Assembly (NCBI GenBank): GCA_016219865.1
Contig: JACRKF010000002.1
Location: forward strand, 1-41,163
Origin: Candidatus Woesearchaeota archaeon
GTDB lineage: Archaea > Nanobdellota > Nanobdellia > Woesearchaeales > DSVV01
Reading direction: 5' to 3'
DNA length: 41,163 nucleotides
Numbering within the stretch: the stretch's first letter is position 1; each line of letters starts with the position of its first letter. The position numbers and the translations under genes were made by a program. The notes under the pieces are model-generated. The model was given only the letters and a program-made list of their open reading frames with translations. It searched no databases and was not told the origin of the DNA. Of the stretch, positions 28,819 through 38,027 are shown piece by piece.

Positions 28819-29049
28819 CTGAAACCAAATTATGAGAAATTAGATTTAAAATATATAGGAAAAGACGGCAAATATTACTCAACTTCAGAAGCATTACAAC
28901 AAGCAAACGCTGAGTATAATGCACGAATGTTTCAAAAAAAAGAAACAAAACCATTATTCAATGAATTTATTTACACAAAAATAGACAGAACACCAATCCC
29001 AACAACAAAAGTTGATTTAACACCAATTAAAAGATTGGACAAATTATAA
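28819..29049 (+). CDS. Small ORF without an upstream ATG (in-frame CTG at 28819)
   Basis: Frame open 28801-29049: LKPNYEKLDLKYIGKDGKYYSTSEALQQANAEYNARMFQKKETKPLFNEFIYTKIDRTPIPTTKVDLTPIKRLDKL*. Confidence 0.35.
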   Translation: MKPNYEKLDLKYIGKDGKYYSTSEALQQANAEYNARMFQKKETKPLFNEFIYTKIDRTPIPTTKVDLTPIKRLDKL

Positions 29050-29073
29050 TTTTATTTTTTTATTGTGATTCTT

Positions 29074-29979
29074 ATGCAACCTTGGAAAAAAGTTTTAAGT
29101 GGATTTTTAGCTGCCGGAGCTATGCAGCCAGCACTTGTTAGTGGATTGAATGCATTATATTCTTTATTTGCACTAGAACTTCGTGAAATAGAAGCAGAAG
29201 CAGCTGTGCTGGACTCAAGTGAATTGACTGAAAGAGAGAAATGGCTGTTGTATAGATTACCTGAAGTAAGAAATCTAAATACAAGAAGAACTGGAAGAAG
29301 CGCGCAACGAAAAAATTTAGAAACAAAAGTAGTGGAAACAGAAATAGCAGAAACAAAAGAAACAGCTGATGGAACTATTTCAGAATATTTACTGCCCTTG
29401 TCATTTGATCTTGAAAAATTGCCTAAGAGAGTAAAACATAGATATGATCAATTAACTGCTGAAAAAAATAGTTATAATCTCGATACAATTCTTGATAGAG
29501 TATACCAATATCAATCAATAATTGAACCTCTTGCAGAGAAATACAATATTCCGTCGATTATACTTTATGCAGTTGCGCTTGTTGAGTCTGGATCAAATGC
29601 TTCAGTCAATAGTAACGGCTTAATGCAAATAACACCAATTGCTGCTAAACATCTTAATAATTTGCAAAAAGAAAATGGTAATGATGTTGATTGTTATAAG
29701 CGAAGAAATGCTGATGTTAATCTTGAATGTGGCACAATGTTGCTTAGAGATTACTTTGATAAATTTGCTGATAAGGATTTAGATAGAGAAACTCACTGGC
29801 TTTCTGCAATTGCTGCATATAACAGAGGAAAAGGTGGATTGAAATTTGATTTGGAAAGAGCAGGAACAACAAATCCTCTTGATTTGAAAGCATCGCAAAC
29901 AACAGCAGAAGGATATATGTATACTGCAAAAGTTGTTGCGATGATAAAAGTATTGGAAAATACAAGTTTCTTTGAATAA
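29074..29979 (+). CDS. SLT-like lytic transglycosylase domain protein
   Basis: 'IEPLAEKYNIPSIILYAVALVESGSNASVNSNGLMQITPIAAKHL...LSAIAAYNRGKGGL'. Confidence 0.85.
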   Translation: MQPWKKVLSGFLAAGAMQPALVSGLNALYSLFALELREIEAEAAVLDSSELTEREKWLLYRLPEVRNLNTRRTGRSAQRKNLETKVVETEIAETKETADGTISEYLLPLSFDLEKLPKRVKHRYDQLTAEKNSYNLDTILDRVYQYQSIIEPLAEKYNIPSIILYAVALVESGSNASVNSNGLMQITPIAAKHLNNLQKENGNDVDCYKRRNADVNLECGTMLLRDYFDKFADKDLDRETHWLSAIAAYNRGKGGLKFDLERAGTTNPLDLKASQTTAEGYMYTAKVVAMIKVLENTSFFE

Positions 29980-29980
29980 T

Positions 29981-30018
29981 AGTATTTGCTGAGTAAACAA
30001 AGTGAACTCGCAAATACT
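29981..30018. repeat. Hairpin family copy 4 (immediately after the SLT gene)
   Basis: AGTATTTGC-tgagtaaacaaagtgaactc-GCAAATACT. Confidence 0.8.
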
Positions 30019-30063
30019 AAAAAAATAAACATTTAAATACAAACGAGATTCTATTATAAAAAT

Positions 30064-31551
30064 ATGGAACAACAAAATAAATTAGGTATTACTGTCAAAA
30101 AGTCAGACAATTTTAGTGAATGGTATACACAAATTTGCGGAGAAACTGGCGCAGATCTTGTAGATATTCGTTATGATGTGCAAGGTTTTGTTGTGCACAA
30201 ACCATGGGCATTTAAAATTATCAGAAAGATATATGAGTTATTAGAGAAGGAAGTTGAATTAGATAATCACGAACCAATGTTATTCCCTACTGTTATCCCT
30301 GAAGAAAATCTTCTCAAGGAAAAGGAACACGCTGGTTTTGCTCCTGATGTATTCTGGATAACAGAAGCTGGAAAAGAAAAATTAGAAAGAAAAATAGCTT
30401 TACGACCAACTGGAGAAACAGCTATTTATCCAATGTACAACCTCTGGATTAGAACACATAAAGATTTGCCGTTAAAACGATATCAATCACGAATAACTGT
30501 ATTTAGAAATGAAAAAACAACACGACCATTTTTGCGAGGAAGAGAATTTTGCTTTTTTGAAACTCATGATGTATTTGAGACTCATGCTGAAGCAATGCAG
30601 CAGATTCATAAAGACATGGAAATAATGCAAAAAGTTGCATTTCAAAAATTAAATCTGCCATTTATCTTCTTTCAACGACCTAAGTGGGATAAATTTCTTG
30701 GCGCTGATAACACATTTGCTTCTGACAGCTTAATGCCAGATGGCAGAAGAAATCAAATGAGTTCTACTCACGATCTTGGTCATAATTTTGCAAAAGCATA
30801 TAATGTACAATTTAATGATAAAAATGGAACAAAACAATATGGTTATCAAACTTGCTTTGGACCAGGAATATATCGATTAATGGCCGCTTTAATTGGAATA
30901 CATGGTGATGATAAAGGATTAACTTTACCATATAGTGTTGCACCAATACAGATTGTAATAATACCTATTACATTTGCAAACAAAGAACAATTAAACGAAA
31001 AAGTAATTCAAAAATGTTCTGAAGTTGAACGAAGACTAAAAGAATTTGGATATATTATAAAATTAGATTCGAGTGATGAATCACCTGGATTCAAGTATAA
31101 CAAATATGAAATGATAGGTATACCTTTGCGAATAGAAATTGGTCCTAAAGAAGCAGAGAGTGATGAAGTAACAATTGCTCTCCGTACACGAAATAAAAAA
31201 GAAAAAATAAATCTAAAACATTTAGATAAAGAGATTAAGGGTAAAATCGAAGCTTACGAACAAGATATGAAGAAAAGAGCTGAAGAATATTTTAAAGATA
31301 ATACAACACAAACAGAATTATTAGCTGAATTAAAACAGATCATTGAAAAACATAGAGGTTTTATCAAAGTACCATTTTGCAGCACAGATTTTGATGGACA
31401 ACAATGCGCAGAAACATTAAAAACAGAGACAATTGGCGGTGTTGTTTCAGGAACAAAATTTGAGAATCCTGAAAAAGTGCATGCTGGACAACGATGTATT
31501 ATATGCAACAAAGAAGCGAAACATATTGTTTATGTTGCTAAAAGTTATTAA
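30064..31551 (+). CDS. proS: Prolyl-tRNA synthetase (archaeal/eukaryal type)
   Basis: 'IALRPTGETAIYPMYNLWIRTHKDLPLK', 'ETHDVFETHAEA', C-terminal zinc-binding-like domain. Confidence 0.97.
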   Translation: MEQQNKLGITVKKSDNFSEWYTQICGETGADLVDIRYDVQGFVVHKPWAFKIIRKIYELLEKEVELDNHEPMLFPTVIPEENLLKEKEHAGFAPDVFWITEAGKEKLERKIALRPTGETAIYPMYNLWIRTHKDLPLKRYQSRITVFRNEKTTRPFLRGREFCFFETHDVFETHAEAMQQIHKDMEIMQKVAFQKLNLPFIFFQRPKWDKFLGADNTFASDSLMPDGRRNQMSSTHDLGHNFAKAYNVQFNDKNGTKQYGYQTCFGPGIYRLMAALIGIHGDDKGLTLPYSVAPIQIVIIPITFANKEQLNEKVIQKCSEVERRLKEFGYIIKLDSSDESPGFKYNKYEMIGIPLRIEIGPKEAESDEVTIALRTRNKKEKINLKHLDKEIKGKIEAYEQDMKKRAEEYFKDNTTQTELLAELKQIIEKHRGFIKVPFCSTDFDGQQCAETLKTETIGGVVSGTKFENPEKVHAGQRCIICNKEAKHIVYVAKSY

Positions 31552-32083
31552 TTAGATTACTCACACCAAGCGATTGAAATTTCTCTAATAATAATTGTGT
31601 TGCTTGTGTTGAATCTTTTGCCAAAGAATAGTTATAGACATACATTATCTTTTCTGTACGAAGATGCGAAAATCGAGAAAGAATATAAAATAATTCTTTT
31701 GTGCTTAATCCTCCAGCTGAGACATGATTACTTGTCGGAGAATGACATACGTCAAGAACATTGAGATTGACTAAGACTATCAATTGGTCAAATGTTCTTC
31801 CGAATTCCATCAATAGATCAGATGTCTCATCTAGTCCAAAAGAGATTATCTTGTTTACATCATAATTAGCGAGTTCTTTCATATCATACAAAATCTTGTT
31901 TCCTACGAGAGCAATATTTTGTTTTATGCAGATACCATTTACAAATAATTCTTGTTGATCATTTGCTGAGGAGAAAAGAATAAAACCAGTTCTTTTGTTT
32001 CTTGTTTTAAGTATAACTTTGTCTATGTCAATTGCTAATGGTTGTTGCTCTCTTAGTATAATTGCTGTGAATTCGACAGGCAT
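31538..32083 (-). CDS. Arginase/agmatinase-like (ureohydrolase-fold) protein, apparently degenerate
   Basis: 'DQLIVLVNLNVLDVCHSPTSNHVSAGGLSTKELFYILSRF...DSTQATQLLLEKF' parallels the ureohydrolase C-terminal pattern but lacks the metal Asp residues. Confidence 0.55.
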   Translation of the reverse strand: MPVEFTAIILREQQPLAIDIDKVILKTRNKRTGFILFSSANDQQELFVNGICIKQNIALVGNKILYDMKELANYDVNKIISFGLDETSDLLMEFGRTFDQLIVLVNLNVLDVCHSPTSNHVSAGGLSTKELFYILSRFSHLRTEKIMYVYNYSLAKDSTQATQLLLEKFQSLGVSNLINNF

Positions 32084-32157
32084 GTTGAGAAGAAAATATA
32101 ATGAGAATAAAAAGATATCTAATAATTACTATTAGCCACACCAATTATCTAAAAATA

Positions 32158-33249
32158 TTATCTCAATAATTCTTGTTTGTTAATGATATCATAAAGTGAT
32201 TGTGCTATTATTGTATTTCCGTCATCAGTAAGATGAACAATATCAGTAAAATAAGATTTATCGAGTAAAGTTGCAAATGAGATATATGATGCATTGTAAA
32301 GATGTATTTCATTCATATCATCGTATTGACGCTCTGTTACGCAATAAAACCCATAAACTGGAAAATTAATATTATCATTACAAATTGAGTTATTATACTC
32401 TTTTAATGGTTGTAATACTGCAATGTATGATATGTTCATTGCTTGTGAAATTAAAGCTATTTTTTGTAAATTAACTATATAAGCGTTGGAAATTGGTAAT
32501 ACATTTTTAGGAGTTACTTTTTTTACAGTTAAAGGAGGAACATAAGGATAATAAATGCCATTCCAATGCATAGAAGGCCAACGAACACGAGCAATAGCTG
32601 TTTCTGCATTTATATAATCATTAAGACCATCGAATGAAATAAGTAGATCTAAATTGAAGTCCATCAATTCATGAACAAAAACAGCTAATTCTTGTTCAGA
32701 ATTACCTGAAACTATTGCTGCATTCACAAACTCAACTGGTTGATTCTTATTCTTTTCAATCAACTGAGCTAGTTTTGCAATAATTGTATCATTATTTGTT
32801 TTTCCATTAAATGCTGTTGACCCACCAATCATAGCTATACGTAATGTTCTGTTATTTTTAATACCAAGCTCTGGTGAGCGATGACCCAAACTATTTGTAA
32901 TTATTAATTGCTCAGAATCAGCTAATTTCATAATTGCTTTTGTGTTTGGCTGCGATTTAAAGCCAGCATAAGGATGTGGCATCTGAAACTGAAAAATAGT
33001 CTTATCATAATTATAAATAAGATCATTTTCTGGAATGTTAGAAGTTTTAATGAGTTGTTGTTCTGAAATTGCACTAAAATCATTGATAATTTTAGTATTT
33101 TGCATTGCTGAAAGATAGTCTGTTTCTTTAGAATAGATTTTGATGATATAATTATTGTTTATGTATAAATAGGTTGCTATAATTGGAATAATTGTAGAAA
33201 TAAAAATAATTGAGAAGAAGATGATCTTAACAATCATTTTTCTTTCCAT
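32158..33249 (-). CDS. Membrane-anchored SGNH/GDSL-like hydrolase
   Basis: N-terminal TM; 'IAMIGGSTAFNGK', 'LISFDGLNDYINA', 'DIVHLTDDGN'. Confidence 0.8.
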   Translation of the reverse strand: MERKMIVKIIFFSIIFISTIIPIIATYLYINNNYIIKIYSKETDYLSAMQNTKIINDFSAISEQQLIKTSNIPENDLIYNYDKTIFQFQMPHPYAGFKSQPNTKAIMKLADSEQLIITNSLGHRSPELGIKNNRTLRIAMIGGSTAFNGKTNNDTIIAKLAQLIEKNKNQPVEFVNAAIVSGNSEQELAVFVHELMDFNLDLLISFDGLNDYINAETAIARVRWPSMHWNGIYYPYVPPLTVKKVTPKNVLPISNAYIVNLQKIALISQAMNISYIAVLQPLKEYNNSICNDNINFPVYGFYCVTERQYDDMNEIHLYNASYISFATLLDKSYFTDIVHLTDDGNTIIAQSLYDIINKQELLR

Positions 33250-33286
33250 TATATAAAAACCTCTCTAATAAAAATGATTTAGGAAA

Positions 33287-33598
33287 TTATTGCACAAACT
33301 CAACTCTCTTTGCTCTGATACCATAACGTTGCACATGCTGTTTCTTACAAGTTGTACATTCATATCGTAAATCTGTTTTCTTTGTTGTTTTTGCACCAGT
33401 CATTTTAAATTGAGTTACTGCTGGCTTTGAATATCTTCCAAGATTTCCATATCCACGCGCTTTTCCACGCTTTCTTGCTCTGTACTTAGAACCTCGTGAT
33501 AATGAAGAAGGCGCTCTTTTTTTATTAAGCAATATTTTATGTTCAGTATGATGTTTACAATATGGACAATATCTATTTGCTGTTTTTGGTAATTTCAT
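33287..33598 (-). CDS. rpl44e: Ribosomal protein L44e
   Basis: 'YCPYCKHHTEHKI...KARGYGNLGRYSKP...YECTTCKKQHVQR'. Confidence 0.93.
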   Translation of the reverse strand: MKLPKTANRYCPYCKHHTEHKILLNKKRAPSSLSRGSKYRARKRGKARGYGNLGRYSKPAVTQFKMTGAKTTKKTDLRYECTTCKKQHVQRYGIRAKRVEFVQ

Positions 33599-33673
33599 CT
33601 ATTTTCACCCATAATTGACTTGAATATTAAGAAAAAGTTTGCTTATGTTTATAAAGTTTATTATTTGCATTAA

Positions 33674-33707
33674 TATTTGCTTGTTCACTTCGTTCACAAT
33701 GCAAATA
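33674..33707. repeat. Hairpin family copy 5 (L44e/GINS intergenic)
   Basis: TATTTGC-ttgttcacttcgttcacaat-GCAAATA. Confidence 0.7.
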
Positions 33708-33760
33708 CTAAGCTTTGTAATTCGGACTTGTGTTAACTATGATAGGTATTAGTGTTGTTC

Positions 33761-33788
33761 GCACGGCTGAACGAAGTGAATGCTGTGC
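33761..33788. repeat. Hairpin family copy 6 (L44e/GINS intergenic)
   Basis: GCACGGC-tgaacgaagtgaat-GCTGTGC (one G-U pair). Confidence 0.65.
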
Positions 33789-33911
33789 TTAACGTGTTTT
33801 TGGTCAAGGTTTTTCTTAAAAACGTTGGTGAGGTTTGTTCACTCAGTAAATAATAAGTTCTGTAATTCGGATAAAGATAACTATGAAATAATTAAGAGCT
33901 GATAGTAATAT

Positions 33912-34634
33912 TTAACTCACCAACTGCTGATCCTCATCAACTACACCTTGATGCTGTTTCTCTGAATCTTGCACTTCTTCAGCTCTGCTTTTCTTAATTA
34001 ATATATCTGCTATTTTTATAGGCAGAGCTGCTGTTTCATTCTCCTGAAATGGACCATATATTTCCATCTCTTCTCCAACAAACTTAGGAACAGCTGTTAT
34101 GAAACGGATTGTTTTTAATGTCTTTTCTGATTGAACTTGCTGAAAAACTGGTTGTGATAATGGTTGCGAAGGTGATTGCTGCACTTTTTCTTGCACTTCT
34201 TGATGAGATAGTTTATGATTAACTGTTGGTTTTTGCTGCTGAATGAGCTTTTCAAGGATTTCTGTCCTAAAATATCGCATATCTTCAGTTATCTTATCAA
34301 AGAAAAACTTTTCTTCAACAAGCATTGCAGAAGTATTCATTATATTATGCTGTATCCTGACCTTGTTTAAAGCCATTACAATTATCTTTCGTTCTCTTCT
34401 GTCATATAACTCCCGCAATAACTTATGGATATTCTCCAGCTGTATTGTCAGTTTCTTTACTTCTTCTTTCGATTCATTCTTGCTGATTTTATCGTTCAAA
34501 ATAGCATCTTTTTCTCTAAGGTAGGTAATAATATCATTATAGAATGTATTATCTAACTTCTGCAGTTCTTCTCTATTCTTTTCTCTGCGAAATATATCAA
34601 ACAATACTTCGTATGTTATTTTGATGTCATCCAT
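33912..34634 (-). CDS. GINS complex subunit (Gins51-like)
   Basis: ORF track starts at 34697, but MDDIKITYEVLFDIFRREKNREELQKLDNTFYNDIITYLREKD is the likely start; C-terminal beta domain 'IRFITAVPKFVGEEMEIYGPF'. Confidence 0.8.
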   Translation of the reverse strand: MDDIKITYEVLFDIFRREKNREELQKLDNTFYNDIITYLREKDAILNDKISKNESKEEVKKLTIQLENIHKLLRELYDRRERKIIVMALNKVRIQHNIMNTSAMLVEEKFFFDKITEDMRYFRTEILEKLIQQQKPTVNHKLSHQEVQEKVQQSPSQPLSQPVFQQVQSEKTLKTIRFITAVPKFVGEEMEIYGPFQENETAALPIKIADILIKKSRAEEVQDSEKQHQGVVDEDQQLVS

Positions 34635-34680
34635 AAAAATGGGATTACTTCGAGGTATAAAAAGATGATGAATAAAAGGA

Positions 34681-34717
34681 GTATTTCCTGAACTCACTTT
34701 GTTCGTTCAGGAAATAC
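34681..34717. repeat. Hairpin family copy 7 (upstream of the GINS gene)
   Basis: GTATTTCCTGAAC-tcactttgttc-GTTCAGGAAATAC, 13-bp stem. Confidence 0.8.
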
Positions 34718-34991
34718 AAACTCAGAGATTCGGACATGGAGTTAATTACGAGATAGCAACGAATAGAATCAATTATATATTATTTTTGTATCATAGTGGA
34801 ATAATAAAGTTATATTTATGATTAAGAAACTGATATTCTTGTAAAGCAACTGTAACTGTTTCCATTTTCATCACATAGAATCTAAATATCTTTAACTATA
34901 TATATTTTTCTATAGAAATCCAAACTAGTTTTTTTATATTGTGAATGAAATGAACAAATAAAAAAATATAAAAAAAAGGAAAAAAATTCCC

Positions 34992-37673
34992 TTATTGTGT
35001 AGCTGCTGGTGCTGCAGGTTCTGCTGGAGCAACTGGTGCTACAGGTTCTGCTGCTTTAGCCACTTTTTCTTTATCAACTGCTAATTCAGTTCTTGTTTTC
35101 CAAGCAAGTGTGCTTTCACTTACTGTTAAAGCAACAACTTCATCGCCTTTTAACATGAACTTCTTATATTCGTTCAACATTTTAGCAGCTAATCTTGTGT
35201 CGTCAGCTGTTTGTCCTGCTACAACCAAAGCCATCTTTCCACCTTCTTGGTTGTATAGCTTGATTACTGCTTGACCAACTTCAATGCCTAGAGCACTTGC
35301 ACAATCTGCTGGGTTACCCATCAATTCTGATACAACTGCATTAGCGCATGGACCACCTATTGCAATGATGTTCTTTGTTTTTGCATCACTTACTTCAGTA
35401 TCCAATTTTGTTTGATCAACGCCAATTGGTTGCATTTCAGTTGTGTAATCGCCGCCTGCTACAGTTGCTGTTGCAGCTGCTGCTGGTGCTAAGTACACTT
35501 GCGCATATACTGCATTTCTTGGGTGTGTTACTACAATCTTTTGTTTTGATGAATCGTCATCTATCCAAATTTCAGTTCCTTTCAATGTCATTGCAACTTG
35601 GTTGTCATCATCTGTGTTGCTTACTGCTTTTTTACCAAATGTTGTTGCTGGGTTAATTAAATGTCCCCATTCAAATACATTGTCATCTGAGTCATCATAT
35701 GTTCCATTGAACTGAAATTGTCTTCCACTTATTGAATAACTTGCTGTAGCTAAATCACCGTCATTATATTCTGAAAAATTACCAGCATATAATGTATGAT
35801 TCATTGGTGCAAATGTTGCATTTCCATAAAGAGTTGCTGTAATATTACCTGCTTGTATGTTGTGAAATGCAAGAGTTCCTTTTTCTTTTGTTTGAAGTTC
35901 AACGTAACAATCACCTGCTGAACCAGTAGTTGCACCATCTAAATTAGTATAACCTGAACCTAAAGTAGTAAATGCAATGAAACTAGTTCCAGCAACTGAA
36001 TCACCACCACCTATTGTTAAAGTTACTGAACCAGCACCACCACTTAATGAGAAAGTGTTAGCTGCACCTGCTGGACTTCCTGTAAATGCTTTGTCATTTG
36101 TTTCAGTTCCTGTTGTTAAATCTTCAAAGCTAATCTTTGAATCAGTCAAATCTAACTTTGAAATCTTTACTAGGTGACCATCTTTGGTAGTTCCTGATGA
36201 TACAAGGAATTTTGCACCCTTACAATCAGTTAAGTTTACAGATGATACACAAGTATCTCCTTGCAAATAGATTTTACCATCTACTGTGTCAACGTCATCT
36301 CCCCAATATGTCTTAGTATCACCATCTTTTGATTTCAGGTTCAATTTCATATCTTTTCCTTCTCTTGTAACAAACTTAATTGTTCCTGATTTTCCACTTG
36401 CATCAAAAGTAATTGTTTCAGTATCTCCTTTTACAAGTTCACTGAAAATCATTTTGAAGCCGCCAAATACAGGATCAACCAATGAATCACCTGGCGCTAA
36501 ATAAAGCTTATCATTATCAGGTCTTACTCGAACATCCATTGTTTTCCATTTGTTCTTTGTTGCAGTTCCTCCTGAATCTGTACCAAAGTACACATCAGCA
36601 TACCAACCATTAACATCAGAGATTTTCTTTTCATTTAATTTTGCTTCTGTTTGATGTACTAATTCAAGTGTTGCTGCTCCAACAGAGATTTTACAAACAT
36701 CAGTGTCTTTTGCTTCAGAGGCAATTTCTCTTCCTTCAATTGCTCCAATTACAACACCGTTAACTGTTTCAGTTGTTCCTGTATCAACCCATACTGATTG
36801 ACCATCAACGAGTAATCCACAGGATGTTGCTCCTTCGTTTAAATCAGACATTGTTACTGTGTGTTCTGTACCATCAACTGTTACTTTTACAGATTCACCT
36901 TGGCTTAACCATTGAACGTTTTCTCCACCTAATAATTTAAGTGTGTTTACACCTGCAGATGTTGGTGTTGCTCCACCCATTGTACCTAACTTTGAATTGA
37001 CAATAGTAAATGATTTACCCATGATTTTCAAAGTAGTTCCTTCAAGATCTGCTTTTAAAAGCGCAGAAGTTGAATTATCAACATCAACTGCATTGTCAAA
37101 TTCTAATGTATAGTTCCATGCATAATTGTTTGATGCATCTGAAACATACAAGTATGTTCCTGCTTTTGGAGCTACATCATCATCTTGCGCATGCTGCAAT
37201 ACTAAAGTTCTGTCAACTTGGAATCGCAAGTTTTGCACATAGTCTTCAGTATTTTTGTTGTTTCCTTCATTATCTTTGTAAGAACCATCGCCAAATACAC
37301 CAGGTAATTCTGAAGAACCAATGATTGCATCAGTTTGGTTTGCACTTTGGTTGTAATACCAATCATTGCTGCCCATTTTGTAACCGCCAGTTACGTCAAC
37401 TGCTGTTGTTGCTGCTGCGTTTGCATTTTTTAGTGTCTTTTTGACAGCTACTTGCTGCACTGATGTTTGTATAGAACTTAATCCAATAATATCTTCTGCT
37501 TTTGCATTCTTTCCTACAACAAACATACCATCAAACTTTCCGTCTGCGCTAACAAAGTTTGTTGGAAATCCTGCTAAATCTCCTGCAGCCATTGCTCCTA
37601 TAACAGTTGCTCCTAACATTGAAGCACCCATTCCCAATGCTGCGATCTTTTTTACTGTTTTTCTTAATTCCAT
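34992..37673 (-). CDS. S-layer protein
   Basis: N-terminal 'MELRKTVKKIAALGMGASMLGATVIGAMAAGDLAGFPTNFV' signal and 893-aa Ala/Thr/Gly/Asp-rich repetitive protein; 'AIGGPCANAVVSELMG' C-terminal motif. Confidence 0.85.
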   Translation of the reverse strand: MELRKTVKKIAALGMGASMLGATVIGAMAAGDLAGFPTNFVSADGKFDGMFVVGKNAKAEDIIGLSSIQTSVQQVAVKKTLKNANAAATTAVDVTGGYKMGSNDWYYNQSANQTDAIIGSSELPGVFGDGSYKDNEGNNKNTEDYVQNLRFQVDRTLVLQHAQDDDVAPKAGTYLYVSDASNNYAWNYTLEFDNAVDVDNSTSALLKADLEGTTLKIMGKSFTIVNSKLGTMGGATPTSAGVNTLKLLGGENVQWLSQGESVKVTVDGTEHTVTMSDLNEGATSCGLLVDGQSVWVDTGTTETVNGVVIGAIEGREIASEAKDTDVCKISVGAATLELVHQTEAKLNEKKISDVNGWYADVYFGTDSGGTATKNKWKTMDVRVRPDNDKLYLAPGDSLVDPVFGGFKMIFSELVKGDTETITFDASGKSGTIKFVTREGKDMKLNLKSKDGDTKTYWGDDVDTVDGKIYLQGDTCVSSVNLTDCKGAKFLVSSGTTKDGHLVKISKLDLTDSKISFEDLTTGTETNDKAFTGSPAGAANTFSLSGGAGSVTLTIGGGDSVAGTSFIAFTTLGSGYTNLDGATTGSAGDCYVELQTKEKGTLAFHNIQAGNITATLYGNATFAPMNHTLYAGNFSEYNDGDLATASYSISGRQFQFNGTYDDSDDNVFEWGHLINPATTFGKKAVSNTDDDNQVAMTLKGTEIWIDDDSSKQKIVVTHPRNAVYAQVYLAPAAAATATVAGGDYTTEMQPIGVDQTKLDTEVSDAKTKNIIAIGGPCANAVVSELMGNPADCASALGIEVGQAVIKLYNQEGGKMALVVAGQTADDTRLAAKMLNEYKKFMLKGDEVVALTVSESTLAWKTRTELAVDKEKVAKAAEPVAPVAPAEPAAPAATQ

Positions 37674-38027
37674 CGTCCTAACACCTCCTTAGTGTTGTTT
37701 AGGCTACCATTATTTTTTTGTTTTTTTCTTGTTCGTGCACAATACATACAAAGTATTGTATGACACAAACACAAATTCTGTTTAATAGATCCGATAGGTA
37801 TTTGGATACTAAAAACTATAAAACCTAAAAGGCAAAGACTTATTTATAAAACTTTCGTGGTGGTTTTTTATAAGAAAAATAGTTAAATCTGTTTTAACGG
37901 CTAAAAACATAAGATTTTCTTGTTTCAGACGTTTACTACACATAAGTGATAGTCACTTGATTTTCACAATTTTTGAAAAAAGAGTTGTGCAAATTTATAA
38001 ATAAGAAGTTATCTGGTATATTTTGGA

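Noticed and set aside
29744-30075. Overlapping minus-strand ORFs opposite the SLT gene
   Set aside because: Hydrophobic low-complexity shadows of a confident sense gene and of the hairpin at 29981
30535-30556. 'aagagaattttgct' in proS shared with 17626 and 26485
   Set aside because: Encodes conserved ProRS residues (GREFCFF); match is probably coincidental in AT-rich DNA
34634-34697. Upstream start for the GINS ORF (MSSGNTPFIHH...)
   Set aside because: This extension runs into the 13-bp hairpin at 34681-34717; the MDDIKITYE start matches the family better
35375-37692. Several plus-strand ORFs antisense to the S-layer gene
   Set aside because: Shadow ORFs; low-complexity Leu/His or Pro/Val-rich translations from the complement of a repetitive Ala/Thr-rich gene
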